14,140 nucleotides of DNA, taken from NCBI GenBank assembly GCA_003486945.1, contig DNFL01000357.1, forward strand, positions 1-14,140, written 5' to 3'. Below the pieces are notes generated by a model, which was not told where the DNA came from, did no database searches, and saw nothing but the letters and a program-made list of their open reading frames with translations. Below, piece by piece: positions 1-6,072 of the stretch. The stretch comes from Hyphomonas sp. GTDB taxonomy: Bacteria > Pseudomonadota > Alphaproteobacteria > Caulobacterales > Hyphomonadaceae. How positions within the stretch are numbered: the first letter of the stretch is position 1; each line of letters starts with the position of its first letter. The translations under genes were made by a program, and so were the position numbers.

Positions 1-498
<498 letters not shown>

Positions 499-504
499 TC
501 AGCA

Positions 505-543
505 CCTATTGATCAAATTGATTTTGGCGAACCTAGGTATAGG
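505..543. promoter_or_regulatory. Candidate regulator-binding region between katG and the ALDH gene
   Basis: Two perfect 8-bp palindromes, TTGATCAA (509-516) and ACCTAGGT (531-538), have centres 22 bp apart, about two helical turns. They are enclosed by the inverted pair CCTAT (505-509) and ATAGG (539-543). The overall size, near 39 bp, resembles the extended footprint of a LysR-type tetramer such as OxyR. The order of the CTAT/ATAG elements does not match the E. coli OxyR consensus, so the regulator is not assigned. I found no convincing sigma-70 -35/-10 pair for either gene in this 276-bp gap. Confidence 0.3.
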
Positions 544-575
544 CCGTCTCTTTGGCAGTTTTATCTCAGCCCGCA

Positions 576-598
576 AGCCCCTCCGCCGCGGGAGGGCT
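576..598. other. GC-rich hairpin in the leader of the ALDH gene
   Basis: The bases CCCTCC (579-584) pair with GGAGGG (591-596) around a six-base GCCGCG loop. After one bulged C (578) the stem continues with AG (576-577) pairing with CT (597-598). No T run follows on either strand, so it is not a normal intrinsic terminator. It could be a leader structure of the ALDH transcript if transcription starts upstream of 576, or a chance GC-rich palindrome. Confidence 0.35.
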
Positions 599-690
599 GG
601 CCGAAATCCCGGAAGCTGTGGATAGTGTCCCCTGAAGCCCCGGAAACAATTCCGGCACACAGTATCAGACCGCTCGGGAGGCGCACAGAC

Positions 691-2118
691 ATGGCCATCG
701 ATTTCAACGCCAATTACACCATGACGATCAACGGCAAGGGCGTGATCTCGCCTTCGCAGATTGACGTCGTGAACCCGGCCACGGGCGTGAGCTTTGCGTC
801 GGCGCCGGATTGTACAGAGGCGCAACTGAACGAGGCGGTCAGCTCGGCGAAGGCGGCGTTCCGGACATGGAAGAAGGTGCCGATTGCGGAGCGCCAGGCG
901 ATGGTGCGCAAGGCGGGCGAAGTGCTGGCTGCGCATGCCGATGATCTTGCCCGCCTGTTCACGCGCGAGCAGGGCCGGCCGGTGGACGCGGCGAAGCAGG
1001 AAATCCTCGGTGCATCGCAATGGCTGCAGGCGGTCTCGGCAATGACCCCGCCGACGCATGTGGTGGAAGACTCCGCTGCCCAGCGCATCGAGACGACCTA
1101 TGTGCCGCTCGGCGTGATCTGCGCGATTGCACCATGGAACTTCCCGGTCACGCTGTCGATGTGGAAGGTTGCCCCTGCCCTCGTAGCGGGCAACACGATG
1201 GTGCTGAAACCTTCGCCGTTCACGCCGCTGTGCACGCTGAAAGTGGGTGAGCTCTTCCGCGACATCTTCCCGCCGGGCGTGCTGAACATCATCAGCGGCG
1301 GCGACCAGCTTGGGCCCCAGATGACCTCGCATCCGGGCTTTGCGAAAATCTCGTTCACCGGCTCCACCGCCACCGGCAAGGCCGTGCTGGCGAGCGCGGC
1401 GAAGGATCTGAAGCGCGTGACGCTGGAACTCGGCGGCAATGATGCGGCCATCGTTCTGCCGGACGTGGACCTCGATGACGTCGCCCAGAAAATCTTCTTC
1501 GGCGCCTTTTTCAATACGGCTCAAATCTGCGTCGCCACCAAGCGCCTGTATGTGCACGAAAGCATCTATGACGGCCTGCGCGACCGGCTCGCTGCCATCG
1601 CCAAGGCTGTGAAGGTGGGCGACGGCACGGAGCAAGGCACGGTGCTCGGCCCCATCCAGAACAAGCGCCAGTATGAGCGCGTGATGGACCTGATCGACGA
1701 TGCGAAGAAATCCGGCCTCACCCTGATCGAGGGCGCGAACGTGCCCGATGGCGGCGGATATTTCATTCCGGTCACCATCGTGGACAACCCGCCGGAATCT
1801 TCCCGCGTCGTGCAGGAAGAGGCCTTCGGCCCGGTTCTGCCGCTGCTGAAGTTCACTGACATTGACGATGTGATCGACCGCGCGAATGACAGCGATTATG
1901 GCCTCGCCGGCGCCGTCTGGTCGAAGGACACGGACAAGGCGGTCGACATCGCCCGCCGTCTGGAAACGGGCACAGTGTGGATCAACCAGAACCTGCAGCT
2001 GCGCCCTGACACGCCCTTCGCCGGGCACAAGCAATCCGGCTTCGGCATCGAGAACGGCATGGAAGGCCTGCTCGAGTACATGGTGCCGCAGGCGATCTAT
2101 GTCGCGAAGGGTGCCTGA
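691..2118 (+). CDS. NAD(P)-dependent aldehyde dehydrogenase
   Basis: Oxidises an aldehyde to the carboxylic acid using NAD(P)+, in the cytoplasm. The 475-residue product has the full ALDH fold. The cofactor region APWNFP contains Asn150, the family's catalytic Asn. KPSPFTP follows, then FTGSTATGK, and LELGG carries the general base Glu246. Cys280 in FFNTAQICVATKR is the nucleophile; the Glu-Cys spacing of 34 equals that of standard ALDHs. The substrate cannot be read from sequence. The Q-I-C-x-A-x-KR active-site form fits broad ALDH subfamilies of unproven substrate. The frame is open upstream to an ATG at 466, but I start at 691 because GGGAG (676-680) precedes it and the residues from 466 to 690 are unlike ALDHs. 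It runs into the methyltransferase frame and is probably cotranscribed with it. Confidence 0.95.
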   Translation: MAIDFNANYTMTINGKGVISPSQIDVVNPATGVSFASAPDCTEAQLNEAVSSAKAAFRTWKKVPIAERQAMVRKAGEVLAAHADDLARLFTREQGRPVDAAKQEILGASQWLQAVSAMTPPTHVVEDSAAQRIETTYVPLGVICAIAPWNFPVTLSMWKVAPALVAGNTMVLKPSPFTPLCTLKVGELFRDIFPPGVLNIISGGDQLGPQMTSHPGFAKISFTGSTATGKAVLASAAKDLKRVTLELGGNDAAIVLPDVDLDDVAQKIFFGAFFNTAQICVATKRLYVHESIYDGLRDRLAAIAKAVKVGDGTEQGTVLGPIQNKRQYERVMDLIDDAKKSGLTLIEGANVPDGGGYFIPVTIVDNPPESSRVVQEEAFGPVLPLLKFTDIDDVIDRANDSDYGLAGAVWSKDTDKAVDIARRLETGTVWINQNLQLRPDTPFAGHKQSGFGIENGMEGLLEYMVPQAIYVAKGA

Positions 2119-2180
2119 GCCTGACGGCGGACCTCGACCGGCGCAAAGCCTTTATCCGGGCGAATACGCGCCTCGGCGCC

Positions 2181-2798
2181 GTGCCGGGGATCGTACTGCC
2201 GCATCTTGATCCGCCTGCAGAGCTTCGCGTCTGGCAGGCGGACGAGATCACCCCGATCTGGGCGGCAACGGAGACCGACCTGCAGCGACAGGGCCTGGAG
2301 CCGCCCTTCTGGGCCTTCCCTTGGGCGGGCGGACAGGGCGTGGCGCGCTACATTCTGGAATATCCGGAAACGGTGCGCGGCAAGCGCGTGCTGGACATTG
2401 CCTGCGGCGGCGGATTGCTGGCGATTGTCGCGGCCGCGGCGGGCGCGGCGGAAGTGGCAGGCAATGACATCGACGCGATGTGCGAGGCGGCGCTGGCGCT
2501 GAACGCGGAGGCGAACGGCGTGGCCGTGCACTGGCTCTGCGGCAACCTGATCACCGCGCCGCCCCTCGATTTCGACGTGATCCTTGCGGGTGACGTGTTC
2601 TATGAGCGCGACATGTCCGCGAGCTTTCAGGACTGGTTCGCCGAGGCTGCGCAGCAAGGCGCCACGATCTACGCCGGCGACCCCGGCCGCGCCTACGCGC
2701 CGAAAGGCGGGCCGGACCCGGTCGCGGAATACGCCATCGCGACCACGATGGAACTCGAGAGCGCAGAGCGCCGGACTTGCCGGGTTTGGCGGCTCTGA
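2181..2798 (+). CDS. METTL20-like SAM-dependent protein lysine methyltransferase (ETF-beta methyltransferase family)
   Basis: Class I methyltransferase that probably transfers a methyl group from S-adenosylmethionine to lysine of the beta subunit of electron transfer flavoprotein, as known for METTL20 and its bacterial relatives. Visible marks are PPFWAFPWAGGQ, the SAM motif VLDIACGGGLLAIVAAAAGA, the acidic NDID that binds the SAM ribose, and the family signature AGDVFYERD. The end, TMELESAERRTCRVWRL, also fits the family. 2181 is only the first standard start (GTG) and has no ribosome binding site. The frame is open further upstream and encodes AFIRANTRLGAVPGI, which resembles the usual N-terminus of these enzymes. 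The true start may therefore be CTG at 2115, overlapping the ALDH stop as CTGA, or CTG at 2121. AAGG lies at 2107-2110, just before. Its target protein is not encoded in this window. Confidence 0.85.
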   Translation: MPGIVLPHLDPPAELRVWQADEITPIWAATETDLQRQGLEPPFWAFPWAGGQGVARYILEYPETVRGKRVLDIACGGGLLAIVAAAAGAAEVAGNDIDAMCEAALALNAEANGVAVHWLCGNLITAPPLDFDVILAGDVFYERDMSASFQDWFAEAAQQGATIYAGDPGRAYAPKGGPDPVAEYAIATTMELESAERRTCRVWRL

Positions 2799-2846
2799 AG
2801 CCGGAACCACCTTAAAGTTACGGGGTTTCCCCTAGGTCGCGGCTTG

Positions 2847-2879
2847 TCAGAAAAAATGGAACGTGTTCCAGTTTTCTGA
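2847..2879. promoter_or_regulatory. Operator-like inverted repeat upstream of the six-gene operon
   Basis: The core TGGAAC-GT-GTTCCA (2857-2870) is a perfect inverted repeat apart from its two central bases. The symmetry continues outward as TCAGAAAA on the left and TTTTCTGA on the right, with one mismatch and one extra A on the left. The core fits the form TnnAACnnGTTnnA, which is the published consensus of the mycobacterial TetR-family regulator KstR. This shows a TetR-style operator shape, not that KstR is present. It ends 16 bases before the first start codon (2896). The TetR gene that closes the operon (7590-8288) is the obvious candidate for binding it. A weak hairpin terminator for the upstream gene is an alternative, but the stem and T run are short. 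Confidence 0.6.
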
Positions 2880-2895
2880 AACCGGAGGGACTCAC

Positions 2896-3138
2896 ATGGC
2901 CGCTGCCAACCTGTCGCGCGTGCGCAAATCGATCCTGCCGCAGGCGGGCGATACCTGGGCGAGCATTGCGAAACGCGAGCTGCCGAAGCTGGACGAGGCA
3001 GCGGGCATTGCCAGCCTTCAGAGCTGGAACCTGCATGTATTCATGCGCTCAGCCGGGCCTTCGGGCGGGCCGCGCGGAGGCAACCCCATCCTGCCGAGCG
3101 ATGTGATCTTCGTCGAGCCGCCGGGCGCGCGCGCATGA
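2896..3138 (+). CDS. Small LysM-like domain protein
   Basis: An 80-residue protein with a LysM-like pattern: SILPQAGDTWASIAKRELP (compare the LysM opening GDTLWSIAxR), then LQSWNLHVF, then ILPSDVIFVEPP (compare the LysM ending PGQxLxIP). LysM domains usually bind N-acetylglucosamine-containing glycans, but here there is no signal peptide or membrane segment, so a cytoplasmic role, perhaps as a subunit or adaptor of the neighbouring enzymes, is more likely. The start at 2896 is chosen because GGAGG (2884-2888) precedes it by 7 bases. An in-frame ATG at 2863 lies inside the operator palindrome and lacks such a site. It is the first gene of the operon and overlaps the next by ATGA. The exact function is unknown. 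Confidence 0.8.
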   Translation: MAAANLSRVRKSILPQAGDTWASIAKRELPKLDEAAGIASLQSWNLHVFMRSAGPSGGPRGGNPILPSDVIFVEPPGARA

Positions 3139-3398
3139 GCCTTGCCGTCATCCGCAATGTTCGCGTTGCCGCCGCGCATGACGGCGATGCAGAACTGATG
3201 GTGACGCTGGAATACGAAAATGGCGGCACCTCGCTGGTGGCGTTGGATGAATTTGCGGCGCGGACCCTGATGGAGTCCTGCGCGGCCACCTCGCCCGAGG
3301 GATTGATCGGGGCGGGCTGGGAAAAGGTTCGCGACGCGCTGGTTGCGTCATCGCAGAGATATGCCGGCGCGCCGGCGGAAGAACATTCGGGAGGATAA
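3135..3398 (+). CDS. Conserved-looking small protein of unknown function
   Basis: I do not recognise a family for this 87-residue protein. It reads as a beta-rich first half (VIRNVRVAAAHDGDAELMV, then VTLEYENGGTSLVALDEF), followed by a helical second half (AARTLMESCAATSPEGLIG, then WEKVRDALVAS) and a short polar tail. There is no signal peptide, membrane segment or clear metal motif; a single Cys sits in MESCAA. The start ATG overlaps the stop of the LysM-like gene (ATGA, 3135-3138). Its stop lies 4 bases before the amidohydrolase start, and the amidohydrolase ribosome binding site lies within its last codons. The three genes are therefore almost certainly cotranslated. A role as a partner or accessory subunit of the amidohydrolase is inference from position only. 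Confidence 0.75.
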   Translation: MSLAVIRNVRVAAAHDGDAELMVTLEYENGGTSLVALDEFAARTLMESCAATSPEGLIGAGWEKVRDALVASSQRYAGAPAEEHSGG

Positions 3399-3402
3399 TG
3401 AC

Positions 3403-5097
3403 ATGTATGATCTGGTGATCCGGAACGGCACCGTGGTGGATGGCTCCGGCCTGCCCTCCTACAAGGCGGACATCGCCATCAGCGGCAATCGCATCGCGAA
3501 AATCGGCCGCGTCGCGGAGAAGGGCAAGAAGGAAGTGAACGCGGCAGGCAAGGTTGTCTCGCCGGGCTTCATTGATCCGCATACGCACTTTGACGCTCAG
3601 TTGCTCTGGGATGGCTATGCCAAGCCGGCGCTGTCGCATGGCGTCACCACGATTGTGCCGGGCAACTGCTCGCTCTCCCTCGCGCCGCTGAAGGAGAAGC
3701 ACCGGATGAAGCTGGTAGGCATGTTCAACCAGATTGAAGAGATGCCGCTGAAAGCCTTCAAGGAAGGCGTGGTGTGGGACTGGGAAACCTTCTCCGAATA
3801 TATCACGCGCATCCGCAAGGGCCTTGCCATCAATGTGGCGCCGCTGGTGGGCCATAGCGTGATCCGCCTCTGGGTGATGGGCGACGCCGCGATGGAGCGC
3901 ACCGCCAACGCCGACGAGATCGCCGGCATGCAGGCCGTGCTGCGCGAATGCCTGGATGCGGGCGCGATTGGCCTGTCGACGAGCTATGTCGACATGGACG
4001 AGACGCTGCAGCCTGTGCCGAGCCGGTATGCGGATGCGGATGAAGTGGACGCGCTGGCGAGCGTGCTGGGCGAGTATGGCCGTATCCTGCAGATCGTGCC
4101 GGAATTCTATGATCCGGACCTGACCATTGCGCGGCTTGATCAGCTGGCGGAGCTTTCGCTGAAATATTCGATCCCGACGACTTTCTCGCCGCTGTTCGTG
4201 AATGCGGACAATGTCGAGGCGGTGGACCGGGTGATGGCGCGGGTGGACGAGCAGTTTGCGCGCGGCGCGCGGGTGTGGCCGCAGGTGCAGACGCGGCCGA
4301 TCGATATCAGCTTCTGCTTCGCCGTGCCGAGCCTGATGTTTATCCGGCTGGCGAGCTGGTACAAGATCATGCGCTTCGGCACGCCGGAGCAGATCATGGC
4401 GGCGTTCAGCGATGCGGAGACGCGCAAGAAGCTGGTGGCAGAGGCCGAACAGTTCCCGATCTGGCCGATCCTGCGCCTGCGCGCGGTGAACAGCGAAGCG
4501 AACCAGAAATATGTGGGCAAGACGCTCGGCGAAATCGCGGTGATGCGCGGCACCACGGCGATTGATGCGATGATTGACTTGTCGCTGGAAGAGAAGCTCG
4601 ATGCGCATTTCATGGCGGCGAGCATGGGGCACAATTCGGATGAGAAAGTCAGCAGCATGCTGAAACATCCGCGCGTGCATATCGGCGCCAGCGATGGCGG
4701 CGCGCACATCCTCTCCTTCTCCACCTATGGCGACACCGGATACCTGTTCGGCCATTTCGTCCGTAACCTGAAGGCTATGAGCCTTGAAGAAGCTGTGAAG
4801 AAAGTCACCTCCGACACCGCCGCCATCTGGGGCATCCCGGAGCGCGGACTGATCCGGGCGGGCTACATAGCCGACCTCGTGATCTTTGATCCGTCCACGA
4901 TCGATCGCGGCGAGGAAGTGTATGTTCAGGACGTGCCCGGAGATGGCAGCCGCTATGTGCGCGATGCGCGCGGTGTGGACACCGTTGTCGTCGGCGGCGG
5001 CGTCGCCTGGACTGCGAAGAAGGGCTACGCGAAAGACACGCGCGGCCAGATCCTGCCCGGCATCGAAGCGGACGCGCGTTCGCTGGAGGTCGCATGA
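3403..5097 (+). CDS. Amidohydrolase of the N-acyl-D-amino-acid deacylase type, with unusual metal site
   Basis: A 564-residue cytoplasmic protein of the amidohydrolase superfamily, closest in outline to D-aminoacylases, which remove the acyl group from N-acyl-D-amino acids. The N-terminal beta part (YDLVIRNGTVVDGSGLPSYK) and the metal motif HTHFD (His60, His62) are clear. VPGNCS carries Cys89, the bridging metal ligand of D-aminoacylases. ASDGGAH (Asp431) is the catalytic Asp, and RGLIRAGYIADLVIFDPSTI is the usual C-terminal sandwich return. The two other metal-binding histidines of D-aminoacylase are absent: there is no His at all from residue 152 to 401. The equivalent segments appear to read LQIVPEFYDPD and TTFSPLFVNAD. 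The protein is thus a divergent subfamily whose substrate and metal number are uncertain. The start follows GGGAGGA (3389-3395). The gene overlaps the next by ATGA. Confidence 0.88.
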   Translation: MYDLVIRNGTVVDGSGLPSYKADIAISGNRIAKIGRVAEKGKKEVNAAGKVVSPGFIDPHTHFDAQLLWDGYAKPALSHGVTTIVPGNCSLSLAPLKEKHRMKLVGMFNQIEEMPLKAFKEGVVWDWETFSEYITRIRKGLAINVAPLVGHSVIRLWVMGDAAMERTANADEIAGMQAVLRECLDAGAIGLSTSYVDMDETLQPVPSRYADADEVDALASVLGEYGRILQIVPEFYDPDLTIARLDQLAELSLKYSIPTTFSPLFVNADNVEAVDRVMARVDEQFARGARVWPQVQTRPIDISFCFAVPSLMFIRLASWYKIMRFGTPEQIMAAFSDAETRKKLVAEAEQFPIWPILRLRAVNSEANQKYVGKTLGEIAVMRGTTAIDAMIDLSLEEKLDAHFMAASMGHNSDEKVSSMLKHPRVHIGASDGGAHILSFSTYGDTGYLFGHFVRNLKAMSLEEAVKKVTSDTAAIWGIPERGLIRAGYIADLVIFDPSTIDRGEEVYVQDVPGDGSRYVRDARGVDTVVVGGGVAWTAKKGYAKDTRGQILPGIEADARSLEVA

Positions 5098-6056
5098 GCT
5101 GGCCGGGTGTTGTCCAGCGCCGCATTGCCAGCAACGGAATCCAGATGAACATCGCCGAAGCGGGCCGTGGTCCGCTGGTGCTGTTGCTGCACGGATTTCC
5201 GGAGTCCTGGTATTCCTGGCGCCACCAATTCGCCCCGATTGCGGCGGCGGGCTATCATGTCGTCGCGCCCGACATGCGCGGCTATGGCAGGACCGACAAG
5301 CCGCATGAGATCGAGGCCTACACGCAGGTTGAAGTCGTCAAGGACACTATCGGCCTGATCCCGGCGCTCGGCTATGAGCAGGCTATTGTCATCGGCCATG
5401 ACTGGGGGGCGCCGACGGCCTGGGCGACCGCGCTGTTCCATCCGGACAAGGTACGCGCCGTAGGCGGACTATCGGTGCCGTTCATGCCGCGATCGCCGGT
5501 GCAACCGATGCCGATGATGCGCGAGATGTTCAAGGGCCAGTTCTTCTACCAGCTCTATTTCTTCGAGCCCGGCGTCGCCGAGGCGGAATTCGAAAGCGAC
5601 ATCCGCATGTGCCTGAAGAAATTCCTCGTGCTCGGCGGCGGCGAGACGGACCTTACAGCGCTGCCGGTGAAAGGTGAGCATGATGACATGTTCTCGAGCC
5701 TTCCGGAGCCGAATGCCTTGCCGAAATGGCTGACTGAGGCCGATCTCGATTTCTTCACCGCCGAATTCGAACGCTCCGGCATGCGCGGGCCGCTGAACTA
5801 TTACCGCAACCACGACCTCACCTGGAAACTGACCGAAGGCGCGCCGACGGAAATTCACCAGCCGGCGATGTTCCTGGCCGGGGCGAATGACGGCGTGGTG
5901 GCGATGGCAGCGCCGGCCATTCAGATGATGCCGCACTTCGTGAAAGACCTGCGGATAAACCGCATGCTGCCCGGCATCGGCCTCTGGACGCAGCAGGAAG
6001 CACCGAAAGAGACGAACGCGGCCATTCTAGAATTCCTGAAGATGGTCGACGGCTAA
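5094..6056 (+). CDS. Epoxide-hydrolase-like alpha/beta hydrolase lacking the catalytic histidine
   Basis: A 320-residue alpha/beta hydrolase that follows the soluble epoxide hydrolase pattern over its whole length. The oxyanion motif HGFPESW starts at His33, and the nucleophile motif GHDWGA has Asp103. The lid segment FYQLYFFEPGVAEAEFE carries a candidate Tyr (152 or 155), and the second lid Tyr is Tyr237 in GPLNYYRN. The acid is Asp266 in AGANDGVV. The family ending GHWTQQE reads GLWTQQE here: residue 297 is Leu (CTC at 5982-5984) where the water-activating His should be. Without it an ester with Asp103 could form but should not be hydrolysed normally. The protein may be inactive, may bind a ligand, or may act differently. 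The gene starts on the amidohydrolase stop (ATGA) and ends 16 bases before the oxidoreductase. Confidence 0.9.
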   Translation: MSWPGVVQRRIASNGIQMNIAEAGRGPLVLLLHGFPESWYSWRHQFAPIAAAGYHVVAPDMRGYGRTDKPHEIEAYTQVEVVKDTIGLIPALGYEQAIVIGHDWGAPTAWATALFHPDKVRAVGGLSVPFMPRSPVQPMPMMREMFKGQFFYQLYFFEPGVAEAEFESDIRMCLKKFLVLGGGETDLTALPVKGEHDDMFSSLPEPNALPKWLTEADLDFFTAEFERSGMRGPLNYYRNHDLTWKLTEGAPTEIHQPAMFLAGANDGVVAMAAPAIQMMPHFVKDLRINRMLPGIGLWTQQEAPKETNAAILEFLKMVDG

Positions 6057-6072
6057 GAGGCGGAGAAGGAAG

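Noticed and set aside
505..543. Classical E. coli-type OxyR box
   Set aside because: The CTAT/ATAG elements are in the wrong order and spacing for that consensus, so only a generic regulator site is reported.
499..2034. Long minus-strand open frame (511 codons) opposite the ALDH gene
   Set aside because: It is an antisense shadow of a GC-rich gene; the composition is Arg/His-rich and no domain is recognisable, while the plus strand is a clear ALDH.
2824..2834. GGGG-TTT-CCCC hairpin as a terminator after the methyltransferase gene
   Set aside because: The stem has only four pairs, a three-base loop and no T run.
2851..2875. Intrinsic terminator built on the TGGAAC/GTTCCA dyad
   Set aside because: It has A- and T-rich flanks but only a six-pair stem with a two-base centre and four T's; an operator is the better reading, though not proven.
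2863..2895. Upstream ATG for the LysM-like gene
   Set aside because: It lies inside the operator palindrome and has no ribosome binding site, unlike ATG 2896.
3148..4755. Long minus-strand open frame (535 codons) opposite the amidohydrolase
   Set aside because: Same cause: low-complexity His/Arg-rich translation with no motif, fully opposite a well-supported gene.
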